Of a DNA stretch of 64,000 bases, positions 52,919 to 60,538 are shown piece by piece. Below the pieces are notes generated by a model, which saw nothing but the letters and a program-made list of their open reading frames with translations, made no database searches and was not told where the DNA came from. Source of the DNA: JAJPKK01 sp963807015. Its GTDB lineage: Bacteria > Pseudomonadota > Alphaproteobacteria > Rhizobiales > Xanthobacteraceae. The DNA lies in NCBI GenBank assembly GCA_963807015.1, contig CAWEAS010000017.1, positions 1 through 64,000 of the forward strand, in the 5' to 3' direction. The stretch's first letter is position 1; each line of letters begins with the position of its first letter. A program made the position numbers and the translations under genes.

Positions 52919-53326
52919 ATGAATTTGAAAATGGGGATGTCGACAGGGGCTATTGGCGCGAGCGCTTTTGCACTGTTTGCCGCCTCTCCGGCCTTAGCGC
53001 AGTGTACTGACCAACTGGCTCAGTCGCGATCGATTACCACCGATCAGCGCGATCCGGCGAATGCCCGGTTTGCGCAGGACTCCCGTCACCCGGCGAACGC
53101 GCGGTTCGCACAGGACGACTCGCGCGACCCGCATAGCAGCAGCTTCGCCCAAGCGAACCCGGATTCCCGCGACCCGCAAGACGCGCGGTTCGCTCAGGCT
53201 AATCCGGACGCTCGTGATCCGGCCAACGCCCGGTTTGCGCAGGATGATTTGCGTGATCCGCACAGCAGCCGCTTCGCCCAATCCAATCCGGATGCCCGCG
53301 ATCCGGCGAATGCCCGGTTTGCGTAA
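52919..53326 (+). CDS. RDP-repeat exported protein 4, cut by an in-frame stop
   Basis: 135 residues from ATG 52919 (AAGGGAG ahead). Signal GAIGASAFALFAASPALAQC, then seven clear repeats such as DPANARFAQ, DPHSSSFAQ, DPQDARFAQ and DPHSSRFAQ. The frame stops at TAA 53324-53326 where other repeats have CAG (Gln). Beyond it the repeats continue in the same frame (SSRFAQSNPDARDPANS, HNSRFAQAASCPDK) to TGA at 53471-53473. Full length would be 184 residues. A terminator follows the longer frame. Confidence 0.8.
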   Translation: MNLKMGMSTGAIGASAFALFAASPALAQCTDQLAQSRSITTDQRDPANARFAQDSRHPANARFAQDDSRDPHSSSFAQANPDSRDPQDARFAQANPDARDPANARFAQDDLRDPHSSRFAQSNPDARDPANARFA

Positions 53327-53510
53327 GATGACTCGCGCGATCCGCATAGCAGCCGGTTCGCCCAATCCAACCCGGATGCGCGTGACCCGGCCAATTCGGG
53401 CTTCGCTCAAGACCACTCGCGCGATCCACACAACTCGCGATTCGCTCAAGCGGCCAGTTGCCCGGACAAGTGATGGCGCACCGGTAGCCGCCTCAAACTG
53501 CGTAGTGAAG

Positions 53511-53541
53511 AGGCACCTGGCAACTCACCAAGTGCCTTTTT
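53511..53541 (+). terminator. Rho-independent terminator after RDP-repeat gene 4
   Basis: AGGCACCTGG (53511-53520) pairs with CCAAGTGCCT (53528-53537) with one mismatch, followed by a run of T. It lies 38 bp past the downstream TGA, so it belongs to the full-length version of the gene. Confidence 0.75.
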
Positions 53542-53649
53542 CGATTGTCGAGTAATCCAACGCAGAGTCCGGACGGAGGGTCATGTAGCAATCGCCATTG
53601 AGGTGCCGCCGACCATCATCGCTATCGCCGATGGGGTCATCGAACGAAT

Positions 53650-53853
53650 AGAAGGACCTTTGTCGCTGCGCTCGGCGGGGCGGTTGCATTGCCGCTTGCC
53701 CCGCGTGCGCAACAGGGTGGCCGGATGCGGCTGATCGGCGTGCTGACCGAGTTCGATCAGAGCGATCCCGAGGCAATCGCATATTCGGGCGGGCTGACGA
53801 GCGAGTTATCGCGGCGGATGCAGCCGCGCCCGCGCCAGGGGGCGCTTCTTTAA
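53650..53853 (+). pseudogene. N-terminal relic of an ABC_sub_bind protein
   Basis: Translation gives RRTFVAALGGAVALPLAPRA then RMRLIGVLTEFDQSDPEA, the twin-arginine signal and first strand of an ABC_sub_bind protein, without a start codon. The similarity ends near 53790, and the frame stops at TAA 53851. It is fused to the istB relic. Confidence 0.65.
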
Positions 53854-54184
53854 CCTCGTCGATCTGGTCAATCAGTTCGAACAGGAAAAGGCCGCCGGTC
53901 GCAGTGGTCGGCTGTCCGAGATGCTGCTGCGCTACGATCTCATCGTCATCGACGAACTCGGCTACCTGCCGTTCAGCCAGTCCGGCGGCCAGTTGCTATT
54001 CCACCTGATCAGCAAGCTCTATGAAAACACGTCGCTCCTGATCACGACCAATCTCGCCTTCGCCGATTGGCCGCAAGTGTTCGGCGACGCTACAATGACA
54101 ACCGCAATGCTCAATCGCCTGACGCGCTACTGCGACATCATCGAGACCGGCAACGACAGCTGGCGCTTCAAGAACCGAGCATAA
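53840..54184 (+). pseudogene. 3' part of an IstB ATPase gene
   Basis: FFNLVDLVNQFEQEKAAG, then IVIDELGYLPFSQSGGQLLF (Walker B) and GDATMTTAMLNRLTRYCDII up to the stop: the C-terminal half of an IstB-type ATPase from a different IS21 group than the element at 42513. The N-terminal half with the P-loop is missing. An ATG at 53921 gives an 87-codon frame, but it is a fragment. Downstream (54185-54420) is probable element-end DNA. Confidence 0.75.
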
Positions 54185-54427
54185 CCTCCCACTCGATACC
54201 GCCGAGACCGGCTCTGCTCCGCTATATGGGGCTCCGCGCCGCCGGTCCCGGATTCCTCCGAGGCGAAACATTCGCGCACCCACGCAGGGTCATCCTTGCA
54301 AGCGATAGGGGGGCAGAGTTGGACGCGATTTGACACGGGCCGTGGCGACTCGGTGGCGACAAATCGTTCAGCGAAAAATTCGTCAGCTGAGGAGATTAAC
54401 AAAAACAATCATCAAAATCAGGGCGGC

Positions 54428-55345
54428 CTGAGACATGGGTGACGCTTCGTACCGGACCCATGGGTAACACTTCTTGCCTGAATTCGCAGGTGGGAGGTAG
54501 CGATGCCCTGGAAGGAGAGTTCGGTAATGGAAGAGCGCCTGCGTTTTGTCGCCCGCGTGCTGGACGGGGGAAACGATGACGGATGCGTGCCGCGAGTTCG
54601 GCATTTCCCGCAAGACTTGGCTCGCCGCTGTCCGCGGGGGCTGCTCCCAACGATTTGTGGTGCGCCGACTTCAAGGGCAAACAGCCGCTACTGCTACCCG
54701 CTCACCGTCACCGACCACGCCTCGCGCTTCCTGTTGCTCTGCGAGGCGTTGGAATCAACCCGCGAAGACCTGGCATTTACCGCTTTTGAGCGGCTGTTCG
54801 CCGAGCTGTGGTGGCTCCGCCTCGGCATCGCAATCGAGCGCATCACGCCCGGCCGCCCGCAGCAAAATGGCCGCCACGAGCGCATGCATCTCACCTTGAA
54901 AAAGGAAGCCACCCGGCCGCCAAGCCAAAACAGCCTGCAGCAACAGGCCCGCTTCGACGCCTTCATGCATGAGTTCAATGCCGAACGCCCGCACGAGGCG
55001 CTCGCCATCAAGTGCCCGGCTGAACTCTATGTCGCCTCAACTCAGCCCTATAACGGTCTGCCGGAGTTCGATTACCCCTTCCACGACCGTGATATCCTGG
55101 TCACCGCTTGCGGCCGCATCTGCCTCTACCGCAAGAAGATCAACATCTCCTCCGTGCTGGCAGGACAACGGCTCGGCATCAAGGAAGTTGACGATGGCAT
55201 CTGGCTCGTCAGCTTCAGCAGCTACGATCTCGGCTACTTCGATCTGGAGCAGAAAACTTTGCAGCCCCTCGACAACCCGTTCGGCCCGAGGTTGTCACCC
55301 ATGTCTTAGGTACAGTCTGTTACCTATGTGTCCGGGCTGGACAAG
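54428..55345 (+). pseudogene. IS481-family transposase relic
   Basis: Left end about 54428 and right end about 55345 carry IS481-like inverted ends: ACATGGGTGAC on the left, GTCACCCATGTCTTAGGTAC toward the right. The transposase begins at 54503 (MPWKESSVMEERLRFV), shifts frame (MTDACREFGISRKTW, then APNDLWCADFKGKQ), and returns to DHASRFLLLCEALESTRED, WWLRLGIAIERITPGRPQQNGRHERMHL and FNAERPHEALAIKCPAELY to 55309. At least two frameshifts, and the segment between ERLF and WWLRL that holds the SDNG aspartate is deleted. Non-functional. Confidence 0.85.
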
Positions 55346-55354
55346 AGGTTAGAT

Positions 55355-55429
55355 GGTGCCGCAAGAGGGATTCGAACCCCCGACCCCATCATTACGAATG
55401 ATGTGCTCTACCGACTGAGCTATTGCGGC
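55355..55429 (-). tRNA. tRNA-Thr (anticodon CGU)
   Basis: On the minus strand GCCGCAA...TTGCGGC-A-CCA folds as a cloverleaf: D arm GCTC..GAGC, anticodon arm CATCA-TTCGTAA-TGATG with CGT at the anticodon, T arm GGGGG-TTCGAAT-CCCTC, CCA encoded. All 75 positions are accounted for. Its 3' end faces the relic zone. Confidence 0.95.
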
Positions 55430-56009
55430 ATCCGTCGTGATCTCGGCATCAGAACGCAGGAACGTCGACGCGGATCAGCGCCGTTCGGAGCGACTTTACT
55501 GCTCGTGGGGACGCAGGACGAGCATGTACGCGAAAGCCATTTGGCGGGCAAGCGGGTTCTCGAAGCGCCCCGCGCGGGGGGCGCCCAAAAGCGCCCGCAC
55601 TCGATCGGACTGCCTTACGGCAGCTTGGCTGCGACGCTTCGCTTGCGAACGACGAAGCGCGTCACCGCTCGAGTAGGCCGATGATCTTCCATTCCCGCAC
55701 CGACGATCGTTTTCTCGATCGCAGTGGTGCCCGACCTTGGCTGCCTCGAGCAGCGCAATTAAACTTTGCGGCGGGATAACGGCGACAAGATCGCCGAATC
55801 CGAGCGCGATCTTGTCGTGCTTGGCGCACCTCGGCGAGACGCGACATCAATTCCACACAAAGGGACTTATTAACTCAACTCCATAGGTTGGCGTTAACGA
55901 AGCACGCCGACCATGGCTGCGGGTGCAAGAGGGGTTTGGGGCCCGAAGCCAGTGACGAGGCAATGCCTCGTCGGGGGAGTGTTGAGCCAACTCACACTGC
56001 GGGGGATTC
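55430..56009. other. 580-bp intergenic region beside tRNA-Thr
   Basis: No gene accepted. A 19-bp palindrome-like hairpin GACGAGGCAATGCCTCGTC lies at 55954-55972, 37 bp before the next gene, possibly regulatory. It also holds the tRNA promoter region. Confidence 0.45.
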
Positions 56010-56843
56010 ATGAATAGACTGTCTCGCGTATTGTTCGTCGTCCTCGCGTTTTTTCCGTTGAGTGCGGGCCTCGCGCTCGCCGGAAAAAGCGACTGCCGTC
56101 AAAACTCTATCACGCAATTGAAGTCGCTCTCCGCCGAAGGCTACGCGGTGTACGCGGCGATGACCGACAAGAAGTTTTTCCTGAGCTTCATCACCTGCGA
56201 TGATCTCCAACTCGGTCTCACCACCGCCGTCCATGAATCGGTGCACAGCCTCACCGAGGACCGGGATGCCTACCTGCTGATCAACGGCGAGGACCTTCCG
56301 CGCCCTCATCAGATGGCGCGCTTCAGCCGGCCCACGATCGTCGCGAAGCGGTTTGAGGGCAGCCAATGGCGCGGCAACACGTTCATCACGACCTATCTGA
56401 AGGTAGGCCACGCCACTGCCGCCGAGGACTTTACGTACCTCCTCGACGAAATGAATGCCTACACCCACGATCTTCATGCGGCTGTCGCGCTCGAAAGCCT
56501 GCGCAGCCCTGATCAGATCGTCTACCATCGCGACGGCCTTGCGGCTCTGATGTCGTTCGTCGCGCTTTACGTCGAGACGGCCGAGGAAAGCCAGCCCAAC
56601 ACGTGGAACGGGCTGCAAAGTTCCGAGGTTTCCCGCACCGTCTCCACGCTGTGGACCCAGGCCGAGAAGGTCATGGCATCGTCCTGCAGTGTGCCCGACT
56701 TCGGTGCCGACGACAAACGCTTCATCGGGCAGTTCTGTCGCGAGAAGGCCCAGGCTTCGCTGAGCAAGATCCTTCATCGGGCGCCGGTGTGTCCGGTCGA
56801 CTGCCTGCGCGGACAACGCCAGACCGCCAACCGTCCGTTCTGA
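56010..56843 (+). CDS. Secreted HExxH protein, putative metallopeptidase
   Basis: 277 residues. Signal peptide VLFVVLAFFPLSAGLALAG. Zinc-type motif TAVHESVHSLTEDRDAYL (HESVH), and about 75 residues later FTYLLDEMNAYTHDLHAA, whose Glu could be the third ligand. Six or more Cys (KSDCRQN, ITCDDL, SSCSVPD, QFCREKA, PVCPVDC) would form disulfides outside the cytoplasm. I do not recognise a named family. It stands alone with a terminator downstream. Confidence 0.78.
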   Translation: MNRLSRVLFVVLAFFPLSAGLALAGKSDCRQNSITQLKSLSAEGYAVYAAMTDKKFFLSFITCDDLQLGLTTAVHESVHSLTEDRDAYLLINGEDLPRPHQMARFSRPTIVAKRFEGSQWRGNTFITTYLKVGHATAAEDFTYLLDEMNAYTHDLHAAVALESLRSPDQIVYHRDGLAALMSFVALYVETAEESQPNTWNGLQSSEVSRTVSTLWTQAEKVMASSCSVPDFGADDKRFIGQFCREKAQASLSKILHRAPVCPVDCLRGQRQTANRPF

Positions 56844-56890
56844 CGGCCGCGCGCGGCACCGCGCGCATCAAGTTGTTGGCTATTGTCGCC

Positions 56891-56923
56891 GATGCCCGCG
56901 CTTGTCGCGGGCATCGCTATTTT
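56891..56923 (+). terminator. Probable terminator after the secreted HExxH gene
   Basis: GATGCCCGCG-CTTGT-CGCGGGCATC is a perfect 10-bp stem with a 5-base loop, followed by GCTATTTTCCT. The T-tract is short, so it could be a repeat-type palindrome. Confidence 0.6.
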
Positions 56924-56969
56924 CCTGCCTTGTCGAGCCGCGTAAGCTGGGCGCGACAGGGAGGCCTCC

Positions 56970-57707
56970 ATGCCGTCATTCAAGACCATCCGGGCGCGGG
57001 CTGCGAAGCGCAAGGGCGGCGAGGCCGCCCTCATGGCGCTGTTGCCGAAGCCCGTGAGCGCGAAAGCGCTCGTGCGTATTGCCGACGATCGCATCCTTGC
57101 TGACATGACCAAGCGGATCTTTTCCGCGGGCTTCGCGTGGAGCGTCATTGAGAAGAAATGGCCGGATTTCGAGCGCGCGTTCCTGGGCTTTGAGCCGAGG
57201 CGGTTGCTGGCCCAGCCGGACGAGTTCTGGGAGCGCCTCGCCGGCGATCCGGGCATTGTGCGCAATGCGCAGAAGATCATGGCTGTGCGCGCCAACGCGC
57301 AGTTCATCAGCGACATCGCCCACGAGCACGGCAGCTTTGCTAAATTTCTCGCAGCCTGGCCGACGAGCGATCAGGTCGGGCTGCTCGAGCTTCTAGGCAA
57401 GCGCGGCGCGCGTCTCGGCGGCGGCACCGGCCAGTATTTCCTCCGCTTCATCGGCAAGGACTCGTTCGTGTTGTCCAAGGACGTCGTTGCCTGTCTGCGC
57501 GAGGCCGGCCTCGACATTGCGGAGAATCCGACGTCGAAAAAGGATCTGCGCAAGATTCAGGATCAATTCAACGCGTGGGCCAAAGAGACCGGACTGTCGC
57601 TCATGCATCTCTCGCGCATCTGTGCAATGTCGATCGGGGAGAACCGTGCCGCCGTGGCCCACGCGCCGGAAGCGGACCACAAGGTCGGCCGCCGGGTTCA
57701 CGCGTAA
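56970..57707 (+). CDS. DNA-3-methyladenine glycosylase I-like protein
   Basis: 245 residues. The centre (MTKRIFSAGFAWSVIEKKWPDFERAFLGFEP) is the adenine glycosylase I (TagI) signature. QYFLRFIGKDSFVLSKDVVACLREAGL recalls the FLRALGKDG/V-L-D catalytic side. It is longer than E. coli Tag (187) with an added N-terminus and tail and lacks an evident zinc Cys/His set. Role: excision of alkylated adenine. Confidence 0.82.
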   Translation: MPSFKTIRARAAKRKGGEAALMALLPKPVSAKALVRIADDRILADMTKRIFSAGFAWSVIEKKWPDFERAFLGFEPRRLLAQPDEFWERLAGDPGIVRNAQKIMAVRANAQFISDIAHEHGSFAKFLAAWPTSDQVGLLELLGKRGARLGGGTGQYFLRFIGKDSFVLSKDVVACLREAGLDIAENPTSKKDLRKIQDQFNAWAKETGLSLMHLSRICAMSIGENRAAVAHAPEADHKVGRRVHA

Positions 57708-57768
57708 CTCGCGCAAGCGCGCTTCGGACCCGCAAAACAGCCGGTGCTTCGCCGTGCCTGACTGGCCG

Positions 57769-59403
57769 CTACGCGACCGCTGAGGTGGGCACTGTCGCCG
57801 ACGGCAACGCCGGCTTGCCGGCGATCATATCGGCGGCTTTTTCCGCCATCATCAGCACTGCGGCATTGAGATGGGCGCCGACGAGGTCCGGCATCGCCGA
57901 GGCGTCAACGACGCGCAGGCGCTCGATGCCGCGCACCTTCATCTCCGCATCGAGCACCGCGTCGGGGCCAATCCCCATCGGGCATGTGGCGGCCGGATGA
58001 TGGGCGGTCAGCGCGGTCCGCCGGATGTAGGCGTCGATCTCCGCGTCGCTCTGAATTTCGGGTCCTGGCGCTGTCTCGGGGCCACGAAAACGGTCGAGCG
58101 GCTTCTGGTAGGCGATCTCGCGCGCGAGCCGAAAACCTTCGCGGAGCTTCGGCAGGTCGCCGGGCGCGGAAAAGAAATTGTAGCGGATGCGCATCGGCGC
58201 GCGCGGGTCGGCGGACCGCAGCAAAATTTCGCCGCGGCTGTCGGGATGGAGCAGCGCCGGCCGGATCGCGAATCCGTCCGGCATTGGATCGACGATGCCG
58301 GGGAACCACAGTTGCGCTTCGGTGGCGACGCCGCGGAACATGAACTCGATGTCCGGCACCGCGAGTTCGGGGCGCGTCCTGATGAAGGCGTGCAGACCGC
58401 CGGGCACCACGGTCGCCGGTCCGGTGCCGAACAAGTACGCGCGCACCATCCCGATCGCCATGCGGTCGAACCGCAGTTGGTGATGGAAAGGTCCGGGCTC
58501 GCGCCGCGCGAAGGCAAGGAACACCGCGAGGTGGTCCTGGAGATTGCGGCCGACCGGCAGGTCCACAACGGGCGCAATACCGACCTCGCGCAAATGTTCA
58601 GCGGGTCCGATGCCCGACAGCATCAGGATCTGCGGCGTCGAAAACGCGCCGGCAGATACGATCACGGCACGTTCCGCGGCCGCGTGCTGCACCTCGCCGC
58701 CGCGCAGATATTCGATGCCGGTCGCGATGGTGCCGCGCAGCGTCACACGGGTGACGTGGGCTCTTGTCTCGACGGTGAGATTGCGCCGCTTCCTTGCCGG
58801 CTTGAGGAACGCGGTAGCGGCGGAAGAGCGATGGCCGTTGCGGATCGTGTACTGACTGCGCCCAAAACCTTCGGCGGAGGACGCGTTGTAGTCCGCCGTA
58901 TTGGTGATCCCCGCGGCCTTGGCGGCTGCGATCCAGGCGGGATAGAGCGGATCGGTGGTCCTCGCGAACTCGGTGCCGAGCGGGCCGCCGTCGCCGCGCC
59001 ACGCGTTCGCGCCGCCCGCGAAGGTCTCGCAGCGTTTGAAGTAGGGCAGCACATCGACGAACGACCAGCCGATGGCGCCCTTCTGCGCCCAGCGGTCGAA
59101 GTCGGCCGGATGGCCGCGCGTGTAGGCCATCACGTTGACGGACGACGAACCCCCGAGCACCTTGCCACGCGTCGCCTCGATGGAGCGGCCATTAAGATTG
59201 GGTTCGGGATCGGTCTCGAACCCCCAGTCGAACATGCGCTTTTCGTGCAGCTTGCCGAGTCCGATCGGCACATGAATGAAAGGGTGCCAGTCGCGACCGC
59301 CGGCCTCGACGAGGAGCACGCGCGCGCCGTCGGCGGTGAGACGGTTCGCCAGCACGCAGCCCGCGGAACCCGCCCCGATGATGATGTAGTCGTAGGATTG
59401 CAT
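57769..59403 (-). CDS. GMC-family FAD oxidoreductase (choline/alcohol dehydrogenase-like)
   Basis: 544 residues. N-terminal FAD motif IIIGAGSAGCVLANRL, GMC signature 1 around GKVLGGSSSVNVMAYTRGHP, signature 2 GAFSTPQILMLSGIGP, active-site His in TAHHPAATCPMG. Catalyses oxidation of primary alcohols to aldehydes; the class includes BetA and alkyl alcohol dehydrogenases. Next upstream (same strand, 112-bp gap) is a TauD/TfdA dioxygenase, perhaps one catabolic unit. Confidence 0.92.
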   Translation of the reverse strand: MQSYDYIIIGAGSAGCVLANRLTADGARVLLVEAGGRDWHPFIHVPIGLGKLHEKRMFDWGFETDPEPNLNGRSIEATRGKVLGGSSSVNVMAYTRGHPADFDRWAQKGAIGWSFVDVLPYFKRCETFAGGANAWRGDGGPLGTEFARTTDPLYPAWIAAAKAAGITNTADYNASSAEGFGRSQYTIRNGHRSSAATAFLKPARKRRNLTVETRAHVTRVTLRGTIATGIEYLRGGEVQHAAAERAVIVSAGAFSTPQILMLSGIGPAEHLREVGIAPVVDLPVGRNLQDHLAVFLAFARREPGPFHHQLRFDRMAIGMVRAYLFGTGPATVVPGGLHAFIRTRPELAVPDIEFMFRGVATEAQLWFPGIVDPMPDGFAIRPALLHPDSRGEILLRSADPRAPMRIRYNFFSAPGDLPKLREGFRLAREIAYQKPLDRFRGPETAPGPEIQSDAEIDAYIRRTALTAHHPAATCPMGIGPDAVLDAEMKVRGIERLRVVDASAMPDLVGAHLNAAVLMMAEKAADMIAGKPALPSATVPTSAVA

Positions 59404-59515
59404 CTTACCTGCCGCCGCACATCACCCGGTGATTCTCTCCAATCACCAGGGCACCGCGCAGCGCAGTTCCCAAAACGCGCGCTGCGACAATGTCATAATA
59501 GCGAGAACGCCCGGC

Positions 59516-60382
59516 TCAGTACGGCCGGATCGTACCCTTCACGGTGGTGCGCAGCATCAGCCGACGTTGATCCGACGGGAAGTCCGTACGGGCGTGGCTG
59601 GAGCAGCGATTGTCCCACACGATGAGGTCGCCGACCTTCCAGACATGCGTGTAGACGAATTCCGGCTTCTCGGAGTGATCGAACACTGCGTCGAGGAGTT
59701 CGTCGCTCTCTTCGTTCGGCATGTCGACGACATGCGTCGTCATCAGCCGGTTGACGTAGACCGCCTTGCGTCCGGTCTGATCATGCGTGCGGAAGACCGG
59801 ATGGGCAGCTTCGTGAGCGACACCGACGGCATTCGACGTATCGCCACGGATGGTCGTGCCATAGTCGTAGCGATTGACTGCCTTGCGGCCCTCCAGCCGG
59901 TCGCGGACCGCGGGATCGAGCGTGTCATAGGCGGCATAGCCGCTCGCGAACAGCGTATCGCCGCCGCGATTGGGAATCTCGACCGAATACAGGAGCGTGC
60001 CGTTGTGCGGCTGCTCGTTGTGGATCATGTCATGGTGGAAATGCATCTCGCCGTCCGGCAACGCGCCGATCGGCTCGCCGTTCTCGCGGATGTTTGAGAT
60101 CAGCATGATGTTGGGCAGCAGGTTCTTATAGCCCTTGGGATAGGTGTGCGCCGGCCGCGACATCTGTGCATGCTCGCCGAAATAACCGGTGGCGCGAACG
60201 AGGTCTGCCTGGGAAAAATTCTGGCCGCGGAAAACGAGGACGATGTTGTCGAGCCAAGCTTGGTGGATCGCCTGGATGGTGTCTTGATCGAGCTGATCAC
60301 GCAGGTCGATACCGCGGATTTCCGCGCCGATGTGTTCCGTGAGCGGCACCACCTCAAGGCGGGTTTTTGTTATCGCATCCAT
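59516..60382 (-). CDS. TauD/TfdA-family 2-oxoglutarate-dependent dioxygenase
   Basis: About 288 residues from ATG 60382 (ATG codons at 60385 and 60394 are alternatives; GGAGG lies just ahead of 60385). Fe(II) facial triad: His and Asp in MHFHHDMIH (HxD) and the distal His in CSSHARTDFP; 2-oxoglutarate Arg in RRLMLRTTVKG. Oxygenolytic cleavage of a sulfonate, aryloxyacetate or similar acid. It precedes the GMC oxidoreductase on the same strand. Confidence 0.88.
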   Translation of the reverse strand: MDAITKTRLEVVPLTEHIGAEIRGIDLRDQLDQDTIQAIHQAWLDNIVLVFRGQNFSQADLVRATGYFGEHAQMSRPAHTYPKGYKNLLPNIMLISNIRENGEPIGALPDGEMHFHHDMIHNEQPHNGTLLYSVEIPNRGGDTLFASGYAAYDTLDPAVRDRLEGRKAVNRYDYGTTIRGDTSNAVGVAHEAAHPVFRTHDQTGRKAVYVNRLMTTHVVDMPNEESDELLDAVFDHSEKPEFVYTHVWKVGDLIVWDNRCSSHARTDFPSDQRRLMLRTTVKGTIRPY

Positions 60383-60538
60383 CATGTCCTCCATGCCGCT
60401 ATCGGGCTGACCGGGCGTGCGCCGGGTTTCAAGAGAAGGCTAGAGCAAGTCCGCGCGAATTTGAAGCGGGGCCGAGGCGGAGCATTGCGCGCCCGTGTGA
60501 GCAGGGGCGCAATCATCGCTTAGCTCTGCAACAGGATC

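Noticed and set aside
52919..53473. CRISPR-like periodicity in the RDP-repeat genes
   Set aside because: The repeats are imperfect, in frame, without unique spacers of even length, and encode a clean peptide motif; they are protein repeats.
53921..54184. 87-codon IstB as a working gene
   Set aside because: The P-loop half is missing and it is joined to an unrelated relic, so it is a fragment.
55355..55429. tRNA-Thr as a proven island attachment site
   Set aside because: I found no second copy of the tRNA 3' end and no integrase in the window, so only the suspicion is recorded.
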